This document shows positions 54,380-63,510 of a stretch of DNA of 64,000 nucleotides, piece by piece. This DNA is from Amycolatopsis sp. NBC_01488 (lineage in GTDB: Bacteria; Actinomycetota; Actinomycetes; Mycobacteriales; Pseudonocardiaceae), in NCBI RefSeq assembly GCF_036227105.1, contig NZ_CP109434.1, positions 8,714,501 to 8,778,500 on the forward strand, read 5' to 3'. A program made the translations under genes and the position numbers. The notes under the pieces were generated by a model. It was not told the DNA's origin, made no database searches, and saw only the letters and a program-made list of their open reading frames with translations. Every line of letters starts with the position of its first letter. The stretch's first letter is position 1.

Positions 54380-54781
54380 TCAGACGGTGAAGCCGAGGGC
54401 GCGCAGCTGCTCGCGGCCGTCCTCGGTGATCTTCTCCGGGCCCCACGGCGGCATCCAGACCCAGTTGATCCGGAAGTCCTTGACCAGGCCGCCGGAGGTC
54501 AGCGCGGCGGACGTCTGGTCCTCGATGACGTCGGTCAGCGGGCAGGCCGCCGACGTGAGCGTCATGTCGATCGTGGCCGTGTTGTCCGGTTCGACGCGGA
54601 TGTCGTAGACCAGCCCCAGGTCGACGACGTTGATGCCGAGCTCCGGGTCGACGACGTCGCGCATGGCTTCCTCGACGTCCTCGAGCTTGGCGAGGTCGAG
54701 GTCCTGCGTGGCGGTGGTCTCGGCGTCGAGGTCGGCGGCGGTCCGGCCCTCGCGAGCGTCGGTGGCGGTGTCTTCGGTCAT
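54380..54781 (-). CDS. sufT: SufT/DUF59 Fe-S cluster assembly factor
   Basis: 133 residues. After an acidic, poorly conserved head (~1-30) comes the DUF59 (MIP18-like) domain: MRDVVDPELGINVVDLGLVYDI, then MTLTSAACPLTDVIEDQ with the conserved Cys, and VWMPPWGPEKITEDG. SufT helps load Fe-S clusters on target proteins under high demand. It is the last suf gene, and its ATG overlaps the sufU stop (ATGA), matching Rv1466 in M. tuberculosis by position. Confidence 0.92.
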   Translation of the reverse strand: MTEDTATDAREGRTAADLDAETTATQDLDLAKLEDVEEAMRDVVDPELGINVVDLGLVYDIRVEPDNTATIDMTLTSAACPLTDVIEDQTSAALTSGGLVKDFRINWVWMPPWGPEKITEDGREQLRALGFTV

Positions 54782-55227
54782 GCTTTCTCAGCTCCACTGG
54801 TGGTCCGGGCGACGGCGTCCTTGAAAGCCATCCAGCCGAGGAGGGCGCACTTGACGCGGGCGGGGTACTTCGCGACGCCCGCGAAGGCGATCCCGTCCTC
54901 CAGCACGTCCTCGTCCGGCTCGATCTTTCCCTTGCCCTGCATCAGCTCCACGAAGGCGTCCATGGTGGTGAACGCCTCCTCAAGCGTGTGGCCGACGACG
55001 AGATCCGTCAAGACCGACGTCGAGGCCTGGCTGATCGAGCAGCCCTGGCCGTCGTAGGAGACGTCGGCGACCTTCCCGTCGTCGAGCTTGACCCGCAGCG
55101 TCACCTCGTCGCCGCAGGTGGGGTTGACCTGGAACGACTCGGCGTCGAACGGGTCGCGCAGCCCGCGCCCGTGCGGGTTCTTGTAGTGGTCCAGGATGAT
55201 CTCCTGGTACATGCTCTCCAGGTTCAC
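54778..55227 (-). CDS. sufU: SufU sulfur-transfer protein
   Basis: 149 residues of the IscU-like fold: ILDHYKNPHGRG, VNPTCGDEVTL with the first Cys, GQGCSISQAST with the second, and ARVKCALLGW with the third; together with Asp they form the zinc site through which SufU takes persulfide sulfur from SufS. The GTG at 55227 overlaps the sufS stop (GTGA); a Met five codons later (YQEII) is possible. Gene order B-D-C-S-U-T is the standard actinobacterial suf layout. Confidence 0.94.
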   Translation of the reverse strand: MNLESMYQEIILDHYKNPHGRGLRDPFDAESFQVNPTCGDEVTLRVKLDDGKVADVSYDGQGCSISQASTSVLTDLVVGHTLEEAFTTMDAFVELMQGKGKIEPDEDVLEDGIAFAGVAKYPARVKCALLGWMAFKDAVARTTSGAEKA

Positions 55228-56513
55228 TGAGCCACCCCGAAGAACTTCTGGGCCTCGCGCACACCCGCTACCAGCGCGTCCACTTCGGACAGCGTGTTGT
55301 AGAGGTAGAACGACGCGCGCACGGTCGCCTGCGCGCCACACGCGCGGTGCAGCGGCCACGCGCAGTGGTGGCCGACGCGGACGGCGATGCCGAGGCTGTC
55401 GAGCACCTGGCCGGCGTCGTGCGGGTGCACGCCGTCGATCACGAACGACACGGTCGCGCCGCGGTCCGCCAGGTCGGTCGGCCCGACGATCCGGACGCCC
55501 GGGATCGCGCCGATGCCTTCGAGGGCCGCCGCGGCCAGCTCGTGCTCGTGCGCGGCGATGCGGTCCATGCCGATGGCCGAGAGGTAGTCCACGGCCGCGC
55601 CGAGGCCGATGGCCTGCGACGTCATCGGCACGCCGGCCTCGAACCGCTGCGGCGGCGGCGCGAAGGTCGAGCCCTCCATGCGGACCATCTCGATCATCGA
55701 CCCGCCGGTGAGGAACGGCGGCATGGCCGACAGCAGCTCAGTGCGACCGTAGAGGACACCGATCCCGGACGGGCCCAGCATCTTGTGCCCGGAGAACACC
55801 GCGAAGTCGACGCCCAAAGCGTGGAAGTCCACCGGGAAGTGGGGCACCGACTGGCAGGCGTCGAGCACGGTCAGCGCGCCGACGGCCTTGGCCTTCTCGA
55901 CGAGCAGCGAGACCGGGTTGACCGTGCCGAGCACGTTGGACTGGTGCGCGAACGCGACGACCTTGGTGCGCGGCGTGATCAGTTCGTCCACATCGGACAG
56001 ATCAAGGCGCCCCTCGGGGGTCACCTTGAACCACTTCAGCGTCGCCCCGGTGCGCTGGCACAGCTGCTGCCACGGCACGAGGTTCGCGTGGTGCTCCATC
56101 TCGGTGATGACGATTTCGTCGCCCGGGCCGACCACGAAACGCGAAGCTTCGGGACCGGCCGTGGCGGCGTTGCTCATCGAGTACGCGACGAGGTTGATGC
56201 CCTCGGTCGCGTTCTTGGTGAACACCAGTTCCTCGGGGTCGGCGCCGACGAACTCCGCGATCTTCGCGCGCGCGGACTCGTAGGCGTCGGTGGCCTCTTC
56301 GGACAGCTGGTGCGCGCCGCGGTGGACCGCGGCGTTCGACGTGAAGACGTAGTCGCGTTCGGCATCGAACACCTGCGTCGGGCGTTGGGAGGTCGCCCCG
56401 GAGTCCAGGTACACCAAGGGTTTCCCGTCACGGACAGTGCGCGACAGGATGGGGAAGTCGGCCCTCAGGGCCGCCACGTCCAGTGGCAAAGAGCTGGCCG
56501 AGGTGGTGGTCAT
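55224..56513 (-). CDS. sufS: SufS cysteine desulfurase
   Basis: 429 residues, fold type I PLP enzyme. The internal aldimine Lys is in FSGHKMLGPSGIG; NEMEHHANLVPW-like TEMEHHANLVPW and HQSNVLGTVNP build the PLP pocket; the catalytic persulfide Cys is in RVGHHCAWPLH near residue 380. It releases sulfur from cysteine for SufU. AGGAG lies eight bases before ATG 56513. Its length equals the class II (SufS) desulfurases, and it follows sufC by 40 bases. Confidence 0.95.
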   Translation of the reverse strand: MTTTSASSLPLDVAALRADFPILSRTVRDGKPLVYLDSGATSQRPTQVFDAERDYVFTSNAAVHRGAHQLSEEATDAYESARAKIAEFVGADPEELVFTKNATEGINLVAYSMSNAATAGPEASRFVVGPGDEIVITEMEHHANLVPWQQLCQRTGATLKWFKVTPEGRLDLSDVDELITPRTKVVAFAHQSNVLGTVNPVSLLVEKAKAVGALTVLDACQSVPHFPVDFHALGVDFAVFSGHKMLGPSGIGVLYGRTELLSAMPPFLTGGSMIEMVRMEGSTFAPPPQRFEAGVPMTSQAIGLGAAVDYLSAIGMDRIAAHEHELAAAALEGIGAIPGVRIVGPTDLADRGATVSFVIDGVHPHDAGQVLDSLGIAVRVGHHCAWPLHRACGAQATVRASFYLYNTLSEVDALVAGVREAQKFFGVAQ

Positions 56514-56553
56514 CGGGCCGACTCCTCTCATTCTCGGTGTGTACTGGCGAAAG

Positions 56554-57324
56554 TCAGAGCGCCGCGGGCTCGGGCTTGCCCACGTACTTGACGTAGCCGT
56601 TCTCCTCCAGCTCGTCCGCCAGCTCCTTGCCGCCCGACTCGACGATCTTGCCGCCGGCGAAGACGTGCACGAAGTCCGGCGTGATGTGCCGCAGGATCCG
56701 GGTGTAGTGCGTGATCAGCATGACGCCGACCTCGCTCGAAGCCTTGTACGCGTTCACGCCCTCGGAGACGACGCGCAGGGCGTCGACGTCGAGGCCGGAG
56801 TCGGTCTCGTCGAGGATGGCGAACTTCGGCTTGAGCAGCGCCAGCTGCAGGATCTCGTGGCGCTTCTTCTCGCCGCCGGAGAAGCCCTCGTTGACCGAGC
56901 GCTCGGCGAACTCCTGCGAGATCTCGAGCTTGCCCATCTCCTCCTTGACCTCCTTGACCCAGTGGCGCAGCTTGGGGGCCTCGCCACGGACCGCGGTGGC
57001 CGCGGTGCGGAGGAAGTTGGACATGGACACGCCCGGCACCTCGACCGGGTACTGCATCGCGAGGAACAGGCCGGCACGGGCGCGCTCGTCGACGCTCATC
57101 TCGAGGACGTTCTCGCCGTCGAGCAGCACCTCACCGGAGGTCACCTGGTACTTCGGGTGGCCGGCGATCGCGTAGGACAGCGTGGACTTGCCGGAGCCGT
57201 TGGGGCCCATGATCGCGTGCGTCTCGCCCGACTTGATGGTCAGGTTGACGCCCTTGAGGATCTCCTTGGCGCCCTCGTCGGTCGTGACCGAGGCGTGGAG
57301 GTCCTTGATTTCCAGGGTAGCCAT
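56554..57324 (-). CDS. sufC: SufC ATPase of the Fe-S scaffold
   Basis: 256 residues, a soluble ABC ATPase: Walker A GPNGSGKSTL near 38, Q-loop with FLAMQYPVEVPGV, the unusual signature FSGGEKKRHEI, Walker B FAILDETDSGLD and the His of LLITHYTR-like MLITHYTRIL. It powers structural changes of the SufBC2D scaffold. The FAILDETDSGLDVDAL block is diagnostic for SufC. It starts 31 bases after the sufD stop. Confidence 0.96.
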   Translation of the reverse strand: MATLEIKDLHASVTTDEGAKEILKGVNLTIKSGETHAIMGPNGSGKSTLSYAIAGHPKYQVTSGEVLLDGENVLEMSVDERARAGLFLAMQYPVEVPGVSMSNFLRTAATAVRGEAPKLRHWVKEVKEEMGKLEISQEFAERSVNEGFSGGEKKRHEILQLALLKPKFAILDETDSGLDVDALRVVSEGVNAYKASSEVGVMLITHYTRILRHITPDFVHVFAGGKIVESGGKELADELEENGYVKYVGKPEPAAL

Positions 57325-57355
57325 TCTTCGTTTCCTAAGTCAGTGGTGGACGGCG

Positions 57356-58528
57356 TCAGGCGCCAACGGCTTCGAGCTCGGCCTCGATCGCGGCTTCGAG
57401 GCGCTCGCGCACCTCGGGGACGTCGATCTTCACCAGGATCTCGTGGAAGAACCCGCGCACGACCAGCCGTCGCGCGGCTTCTTCGGCGATCCCGCGCGAC
57501 TGGAGGTAGAACAACTGCTCGTCGTCGAACCTTCCCGTCGCGCTCGCGTGGCCGGCGCCTTCGATCTCGCCGGTCTCGATCTCGAGGTTCGGCACCGAGT
57601 CCGCGCGGGCCCCGGGGGTGAGCACCAGGTTGCGGTTGAACTCGTAGGTGTCGGTCGACTCGGCCGCGGCGCGGATCAGCACGTCCCCGATCCAGACCGT
57701 GTGCGCGCCGTCGCCCTGCAGCGCGCCCTTGTAGCCCACGCGCGACTTGCAGTTCGGCACCGCGTGGTCGACGAAGAGGCGGTGCTCCTGGTGCTGGCCC
57801 TGGTCCGCGAAGTAGACGCCGAGCATCTCGACGTCGCCGCCCTTGTCGGTGAAGGTCGCGGTCGGCGAGACGCGGACCAGGTCGCCGCCCAGGGTGATCA
57901 CGGTGTGCCGCAGCGCGGCGTCGCGGCCCAGCTTCAGGTGCTGCTCGGAGACGTGCACGGCGTCGTCGGCCCAGTCCTGGACGCTGACCACGGTGACCTT
58001 GGCGCCGTCGCCGATGACGAACTCGACGTTGTCGGCGTAGGTGCCGGAGCCGACGTGGTCGAGCACGATCACGGCCTCGGCGAACGCCTCGGCGCGGACC
58101 TGCAGGTGCCCGTACGCGACCTGGTCCTCGCCCGGGCCGTGGATGCGCAGCACGGACGGCTTCGACGCCTTCGTCTCCTTGGGCACCGTGACGACGGTGG
58201 CCTTGGTGAACGCGGAGTACGCCTGCGCGGCGATCCGGTCGCTCGGGACGCCCGCGGCGCCCAGCCGCTCGTCGTCGCGGCCGACGGTCTCGATCTTCAG
58301 CTCGGGCGCGGCGTCCGTCTCGAGCGTGATCTCGCCGGTGGCGGTCGCGCTGCCGTCGTGGAGGCCGCGAAGGCGCTTCATCGGCGTGAAGCGCCAGTTC
58401 TCCTCACGACCGCCCGGGACCTCGAAGGCCTCGACGTCGTAGGAGGTGAAGCGCTCCGCGCGGGAGGCCGCCGGAATGACGGCCCCCTCGCGAAGCGATT
58501 CCGAAACGTTGTTCTCGGTAACCGACAT
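57356..58528 (-). CDS. sufD: SufD scaffold subunit
   Basis: 390 residues of the SufB/SufD right-handed beta-helix type: GREENWRFTPMKRLRGL at the N-terminus, GDGAKVTVVSVQDWADDAVH in the repeats and the C-terminal SATGRFDDEQLFYLQSRGI with helices that bind SufC. The conserved His in the ATGRFDDE context is where the family places a cluster-assembly residue. Its start is two bases after the sufB stop, so expression is coupled with SufB to keep 1:1 stoichiometry. Confidence 0.95.
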   Translation of the reverse strand: MSVTENNVSESLREGAVIPAASRAERFTSYDVEAFEVPGGREENWRFTPMKRLRGLHDGSATATGEITLETDAAPELKIETVGRDDERLGAAGVPSDRIAAQAYSAFTKATVVTVPKETKASKPSVLRIHGPGEDQVAYGHLQVRAEAFAEAVIVLDHVGSGTYADNVEFVIGDGAKVTVVSVQDWADDAVHVSEQHLKLGRDAALRHTVITLGGDLVRVSPTATFTDKGGDVEMLGVYFADQGQHQEHRLFVDHAVPNCKSRVGYKGALQGDGAHTVWIGDVLIRAAAESTDTYEFNRNLVLTPGARADSVPNLEIETGEIEGAGHASATGRFDDEQLFYLQSRGIAEEAARRLVVRGFFHEILVKIDVPEVRERLEAAIEAELEAVGA

Positions 58529-58530
58529 GA

Positions 58531-59979
58531 CTAGCCGACGGACCCTTCCATCTGGAGCTCGATCAGGCGGTTCAGCTCGAGCGCGTACTCCATCGGCAGC
58601 TCACGGGCGATCGGCTCGACGAAGCCGCGCACGATCATCGCCATCGCCTCGGCCTCGTCGAGGCCGCGCGACATCAGGTAGAACAGCTGGTCCTCGCTGA
58701 CCTTGGACACCGTCGCCTCGTGGCCCATGGACACCTCGTCGTTGCGGATGTCCACGTACGGGTACGTGTCCGAGCGCGAGATCGTGTCCACCAGCAGCGC
58801 GTCGCAGACGACGCTGGAGCGCGAGTGGTGCGCCCGCTTCGCCACGCGGACCAGGCCGCGGTACGAGGTGCGGCCGCCGCCGCGCGCCACCGACTTCGAC
58901 ACGATGGTCGAGGACGTGTGCGGCGCGAGGTGCTCCATCTTGGCGCCCGCGTCCTGGTGCTGACCCTCGCCCGCGAACGCGACCGACAGGACCTCGCCCT
59001 TGGCGTGCTCGCCCATGAGGAACACCGACGGGTACTTCATCGTCACCTTGGAACCGATGTTGCCGTCGATCCATTCCATGGTCGCGCCCTCTTCGCACTT
59101 GGCGCGCTTGGTGACCAGGTTGTAGACGTTGTTCGACCAGTTCTGGATGGTCGTGTAGCGGCAGCGGGCGCCCTTCTTGACGATGATCTCCACGACCGCC
59201 GAGTGCAGCGAGTCGGACTGGTAGATCGGCGCCGTGCAGCCCTCGACGTAGTGCACGTACGCACCTTCGTCGACGATGATCAGGGTGCGCTCGAACTGGC
59301 CCATGTTCTCGGTGTTGATCCGGAAGTAGGCCTGCAGCGGGATGTCCACGTGCACGCCCTTCGGCACGTAGATGAACGAGCCACCGGACCAGACCGCCGT
59401 GTTCAGCGCGGAGAACTTGTTGTCGCCGGCCGGGATGACCGAGCCGAAGTACTCCTCGAACAGCTCCGGCTGCTCGCGCAGCGCGGTGTCCGTGTCCAGG
59501 AACAGGACGCCCTGCTTCTCGAGGTCCTCGCGGATCGAGTGGTAGACGACCTCGGACTCGTACTGGGCCGCGACACCGGCGACGAGGCGCTGCTTCTCCG
59601 CCTCGGGGATGCCCAGCTTGTCGTACGTGTTCTTGATGTCCTCGGGAAGGTCTTCCCAGCTCGCCGCCTGCTTCTCGCTGGAGCGGACGAAGTACTTGAT
59701 GTTGTCGAAGTCGATCCCGGAGAGGTCGGCCCCCCAGTTGGGCATGGGCTTCTTCTCGAAGAGCTTGAGCGCCTTCAGTCGCGCTTCGCGCATCCACTCC
59801 GGCTCGGACTTCTTCCCGGAGATGTCCGTGACGACATCCTCGTTCAGCCCGCGACGGGCGCTGGCGCCCGCTTCGTCGGAGTCGGCCCAGCCGAACGCGT
59901 ACTTGCCAAGGGACTCGATGGTCTCTTCCTGGCTCAGTGGCGCGGTGGTGGGAGTGCGCTGCTCGGCAGCGGCAGTCAT
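58531..59979 (-). CDS. sufB: SufB scaffold subunit
   Basis: 482 residues with SufB signatures: IPAGDNKFSALNTAVWSGG, FIYVPKGVHVDIPLQAYFR, VHYVEGCTAPIY with the conserved Cys, and CRYTTIQNWSNNVYNL. No intein interrupts it, unlike the M. tuberculosis SufB that carries one (established for M. tuberculosis). GGAGGGAAACCCGC precedes the ATG at 59979, which overlaps the sufR stop (ATGA). It forms nascent [4Fe-4S] clusters with SufC and SufD. Confidence 0.97.
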   Translation of the reverse strand: MTAAAEQRTPTTAPLSQEETIESLGKYAFGWADSDEAGASARRGLNEDVVTDISGKKSEPEWMREARLKALKLFEKKPMPNWGADLSGIDFDNIKYFVRSSEKQAASWEDLPEDIKNTYDKLGIPEAEKQRLVAGVAAQYESEVVYHSIREDLEKQGVLFLDTDTALREQPELFEEYFGSVIPAGDNKFSALNTAVWSGGSFIYVPKGVHVDIPLQAYFRINTENMGQFERTLIIVDEGAYVHYVEGCTAPIYQSDSLHSAVVEIIVKKGARCRYTTIQNWSNNVYNLVTKRAKCEEGATMEWIDGNIGSKVTMKYPSVFLMGEHAKGEVLSVAFAGEGQHQDAGAKMEHLAPHTSSTIVSKSVARGGGRTSYRGLVRVAKRAHHSRSSVVCDALLVDTISRSDTYPYVDIRNDEVSMGHEATVSKVSEDQLFYLMSRGLDEAEAMAMIVRGFVEPIARELPMEYALELNRLIELQMEGSVG

Positions 59980-60812
59980 GCGGGTTTCCCTCCATTCGGG
60001 ATCCGTGCTGTGCGCCCAGAGGGCACCGTGCTTGCCGGCTCGGGATGGGCCGGCTGACCCGCCGTGACGGGTACGTGGGTGGTGCACGCGGAGTCCCCGC
60101 GTGCGATGGTCGCCAGCCGCTGGACGTGGGTGCCCAGCAGCTGCGCGAACGCCTCCGTCTCGGCCTCGCAGAGCTGCGGGAACTCCGCGGCCACGTGGGC
60201 GACCGGGCAGTGGTGCTGGCAGAGCTGTGCGCCCACGTTCTGCTGAAGACCAGGTGCTTCTTTCGAAGATTTCAGTGCACCGACCTGACGGGTCGACGCA
60301 GCGTAGCCCTCCCTGGTCAGGGCGGTCGCGAGGGCCTCCGCGCGTGCCGCCGGATCACTCGAACCGGTGATCGCCGCGCGGTGCGGCCCGACCAGCTTCT
60401 CGATGCGGCGTTCGGCGAAGGAACGGACGGCGTCCTCGCCCGCGTGCTCGGCGAGGAAGCGGATGGCGGAGACGGCCAGGTCGTCGTAGGCGTGCCCGAA
60501 CCGGGCGCGGCCGGACTCGGTCAGCAGGAAGAGCTTCGCCGGACGACCCCGGCCTCGGGGTCCGCGGCGCGGCGCGTCCCGCGTCTCGGCTTCGCCATCC
60601 GCGAGAAGCGCGTCCAGGTGCCGGCGGACGGCCGTCGGGCTGATCCCGAGCTGCTCGGCGACCACGACGGCGGTCATGGGACCCTGTTCCAGGAGCAGCC
60701 GGGCGACCTCGTGGCGGGTCTTGCCCTCGGCGCTGACCTGCGACGGAACGTGCGGATGCGCGGCGCGGGGCATGTCGCCGCCCGCCTGGTCACCCGCCTC
60801 CGTCTTTTTCAC
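59976..60812 (-). CDS. sufR: SufR Fe-S-sensing repressor
   Basis: 278 residues. A DeoR-like winged helix (VARLLLEQGPMTAVVVAEQL, ISPTAVRRHLDALLADGE) precedes a helical part and the C-terminal Cys set LCQHHCPVAHVAAEFPQLC, where SufR binds a [4Fe-4S] cluster. It heads the operon and, by analogy with M. tuberculosis SufR, represses it when holding a cluster. GTG 60812 lies next to the operator and may be leaderless; a Met 13 codons later (PRAAHPH) is an alternative start. Confidence 0.92.
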   Translation of the reverse strand: MKKTEAGDQAGGDMPRAAHPHVPSQVSAEGKTRHEVARLLLEQGPMTAVVVAEQLGISPTAVRRHLDALLADGEAETRDAPRRGPRGRGRPAKLFLLTESGRARFGHAYDDLAVSAIRFLAEHAGEDAVRSFAERRIEKLVGPHRAAITGSSDPAARAEALATALTREGYAASTRQVGALKSSKEAPGLQQNVGAQLCQHHCPVAHVAAEFPQLCEAETEAFAQLLGTHVQRLATIARGDSACTTHVPVTAGQPAHPEPASTVPSGRTARIPNGGKPA

Positions 60813-60813
60813 A

Positions 60814-60825
60814 ACACAAGTGTGT
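60814..60825. promoter_or_regulatory. SufR operator candidate
   Basis: ACACA-AG-TGTGT is a perfect 12-bp dyad immediately upstream of sufR in the 94-base region divergent from mptB. M. tuberculosis SufR binds ACAC/TGTG-type dyads (established in outline), so this fits autorepression. Confidence 0.6.
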
Positions 60826-60906
60826 CTTATTTCCCGGCAGTCGGCAAAGGCGGGGTGTCCGGCAGTGACCCGACTCACTCGCCGGCGGCCCCGATACCCT
60901 GCACCC

Positions 60907-62577
60907 GTGGCAGTAGGCGAACACCCCGCACAGCAGGAACTGCCCGTGGCGGAGCTCTCCACGGGGAGTGCCCACCCCGTCACGCTCTCGCCCGTCGGCC
61001 CGCTCGAGCCGCTGCCCCTCGAGGCCGACGAGCGCCGCGGCCTCGACGTCGTCCGCCGGTTCGGCACGGTCGGGTCGCTCTTCCTCGCGCTCGGCTCGCT
61101 CGGCGCCGGCGCCGCCCCGGTGATCAACCCGGTGCAGGAGATTCCGGTGCTGCGGCTGTTCACCCGGATCCCGACGGTCTCGCTGGCCATCGCCATCTCC
61201 GGGATGGGCATCCTGGTGCTGAGCTGGCTGATGCTCGGCCGGTTCGCCCGGCCCGACCGCGCGCGGCTCGCGTCGCAGGGCCAGCTCGCCCGCACCATCG
61301 CGCTGTGGGTGCTGCCGCTGCTGGTCATCCCGCCGCTGTTCTCCCGCGACGTCTACAGCTACCTCGCGCAGAGCGAGATCGTGCACCGCGGCATGGATCC
61401 CTACGTCCTCGGCCCGGCGCAGGCCCTCGGCGTCGCCGACCCGTTCACCGCCGGCGTGTCGAACATGTGGCGCGAGACGCCGGCGCCGTACGGGCCCCTG
61501 GTCCTGCGCCTCGGCGGCTGGCTCGCGCCGCTGTCCGGCAACAGCATCGCCATGGGCGTGCTCCTGCAGCGCGTGCTCGCCCTGGCCGGCGTCGTCCTGA
61601 TCGTCTGGGCGCTCCCCCGGCTGGCGCGCCGCTTCGGCGTCCAGCCCGCGACGGCGCTGTGGCTCGGGGCGCTGAACCCGCTGCTGATCTTCCACTTCGT
61701 CGCCGGCGCCCACAACGACGCGCTGGCCATCGGCCTGATGCTCGCCGGGCTGGAGGTCGGCATCCGGCGGCTGCCGATCCGGGTGAAGGGCGACACGCCA
61801 CCCCCGCTGGCGCACGGCGAGCTGCTCTACATCGGGCTCGGGGTGGCGATCATCACCCTCGGCGTCGCGGTGAAGCTGCCCGCGCTGTTCGCGTTGCCGT
61901 TCTTCGCCGTGATGGTCGCTCGGCGCTGGCACGGCCGCCTCAAGGACCTCTTCTTCGCCGGGGCGCCGATGGCGCTGTGGTTCGGCGTCGTGCTGGTCGC
62001 CGTCTGCTTCGGCACCGGGCTCGGCTTCGGCTGGGTCGGTGCGACGTTCGACACCCCCGGCCTGGTCCGCTCCTGGATCTCCCCCACCGCCGAGCTCGCC
62101 AACCTCTCCGGCGTCCTCGGCATCGCGCTCGGGCTCGGCAACCACACCAACGGGCTGGTGCCCATCCTCGGCGCGCTCGGCTACCTGATCGCCGTCGCCA
62201 TCACGTTCAAGTTCCTGTGGGACAGTTTCAAGTGGCGCTACCGGCCGATCATCGGCCTCGGCGTCTCGCTCGGCGCGGTGATGATCCTGCAGATCAACCT
62301 GCAGCCCTGGTACGTGCTGTGGGCGGTGATCCCGCTGGCCGCCGCGGCCGGGACGTCCCGGTTCCGGGTGGCCGCGACAGTGCTGTCCGCCGCCCTGCCG
62401 TTCCTGCTGCCGCCGACCGGCAGCACCTTCGACGGCCGCCCGTACGTGCTGCCGTTCGCCTACGGCGCGGCTGTCGTCGTCTGCGGCGGCGGGATGCTGA
62501 TCGTGCGGCGGCTGGCGCCCGTGCTTCTGTCCAGGCCGTCCCCGCGGCTGCCCGCGCATGCCGAGCCCGTATCGTGA
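60907..62577 (+). CDS. mptB: alpha-1,6-mannopyranosyltransferase MptB-like, GT-C
   Basis: 556 residues, about 12 membrane helices. The first loop SRDVYSYLAQSEIVHRGMDPY holds the GT-C acidic motif; FVAGAHNDALAIGLMLAG is a second family block. The protein uses polyprenol-phosphate-mannose outside the membrane to build the lipomannan/lipoarabinomannan backbone. Location next to sufR with an ABC exporter behind it equals Rv1459c (MptB), which favours MptB over MptA. GTG 60907 start; ribosome site weak. Confidence 0.85.
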   Translation: MAVGEHPAQQELPVAELSTGSAHPVTLSPVGPLEPLPLEADERRGLDVVRRFGTVGSLFLALGSLGAGAAPVINPVQEIPVLRLFTRIPTVSLAIAISGMGILVLSWLMLGRFARPDRARLASQGQLARTIALWVLPLLVIPPLFSRDVYSYLAQSEIVHRGMDPYVLGPAQALGVADPFTAGVSNMWRETPAPYGPLVLRLGGWLAPLSGNSIAMGVLLQRVLALAGVVLIVWALPRLARRFGVQPATALWLGALNPLLIFHFVAGAHNDALAIGLMLAGLEVGIRRLPIRVKGDTPPPLAHGELLYIGLGVAIITLGVAVKLPALFALPFFAVMVARRWHGRLKDLFFAGAPMALWFGVVLVAVCFGTGLGFGWVGATFDTPGLVRSWISPTAELANLSGVLGIALGLGNHTNGLVPILGALGYLIAVAITFKFLWDSFKWRYRPIIGLGVSLGAVMILQINLQPWYVLWAVIPLAAAAGTSRFRVAATVLSAALPFLLPPTGSTFDGRPYVLPFAYGAAVVVCGGGMLIVRRLAPVLLSRPSPRLPAHAEPVS

Positions 62578-62583
62578 CCCGAT

Positions 62584-63510
62584 GTGAGTGCCCCCGCCGT
62601 CGAGATCACCGGGCTGGTGAAAAGCTACGGCTCCACCCGCGCGGTCGACGGTCTCGACCTGCGGATGGAGCGCGGCAGCCTGCTCGCCCTGCTCGGTCCG
62701 AACGGGGCCGGCAAGACCACCACCGTCGAGGTCTGCGAAGGCTTCCTCAAGCCTGACGCCGGCGAGGTGCGCGTGCTCGGCCTCGACCCGGTGCGCGAGT
62801 CGGCCGCGCTGCGCCCCCGCGTCGGGATCATGCCGCAGGGCGGCGGCGCCTACCCCGGCGTCCGCGCCGACGAGATGCTGCGGCTGGTGGCCTCCTGCGC
62901 GGCGTCCCCGCTGGACCCGGCCTGGCTGCTGGACGTCCTCGGGCTGGCGTCGGTGCGGCAGACGCCGTTCAAGCGCCTCTCCGGCGGCCAGCAGCAGCGA
63001 CTGTCGCTGGCCTGCGCCCTGGTCGGGCGCCCGGAGCTGGTCTTCCTCGACGAGCCGACCGCGGGCATGGACCCGCAGGCCCGGCACCTGGTCTGGGACC
63101 TCCTGGGCGCGCTGCGGCGCGACGGCGTCTCGGTGCTGCTGACCACGCACCTGATGGAGGAGGCCGAAGCGCTGGCCGACACGGTGGTGATCGTGGACCA
63201 CGGCAAGGTCGTCGTCTCCGGCGCGCCCCAGTCGTTGACGATCGACGAGACCGGCAACGCGGGCCTGCGGTTCAAGGCCCGCACGCGGCTGGACACGGCC
63301 CTGCTGACGGCGGCGCTGCCGGAGGGCTACGCCGTGCGCGAGTCGGCGCCGGGCACGTACGTCGTGGTGGGGTCGGTCGACCCGCAGGTGGTCTCCACGG
63401 TCACGGCCTGGTGCGCCCAGCAGGGCGTGCTGCCGGAGGAGCTGCAGGTCGGCAAGCGGACGCTGGAAGAGGTCTTCCTCGAGCTGACCGGACGGGAGCT
63501 GCGGGCATGA
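62584..63510 (+). CDS. ABC transporter ATP-binding protein
   Basis: 308 residues: Walker A GPNGAGKTTTVEVCEGF near 38, Q-loop IMPQGGGAYPG, signature LSGGQQQRLSLA, Walker B LVFLDEPTAGMDPQ and the switch His in LLTTHLMEEAEA, then a DrrA-like C-terminal domain. It pairs with the permease overlapping its 3' end (ATGA). It corresponds to Rv1458c by neighbourhood; the exported substrate is unknown. GTG 62584 is six bases after the mptB stop, so the three genes are co-transcribed. Confidence 0.92.
   Translation: MSAPAVEITGLVKSYGSTRAVDGLDLRMERGSLLALLGPNGAGKTTTVEVCEGFLKPDAGEVRVLGLDPVRESAALRPRVGIMPQGGGAYPGVRADEMLRLVASCAASPLDPAWLLDVLGLASVRQTPFKRLSGGQQQRLSLACALVGRPELVFLDEPTAGMDPQARHLVWDLLGALRRDGVSVLLTTHLMEEAEALADTVVIVDHGKVVVSGAPQSLTIDETGNAGLRFKARTRLDTALLTAALPEGYAVRESAPGTYVVVGSVDPQVVSTVTAWCAQQGVLPEELQVGKRTLEEVFLELTGRELRA

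Noticed and set aside
60907..62577. MptA rather than MptB
   Set aside because: Both are GT-C mannosyltransferases, but adjacency to sufR and the ABC exporter matches the MptB locus; sequence alone was not decisive.
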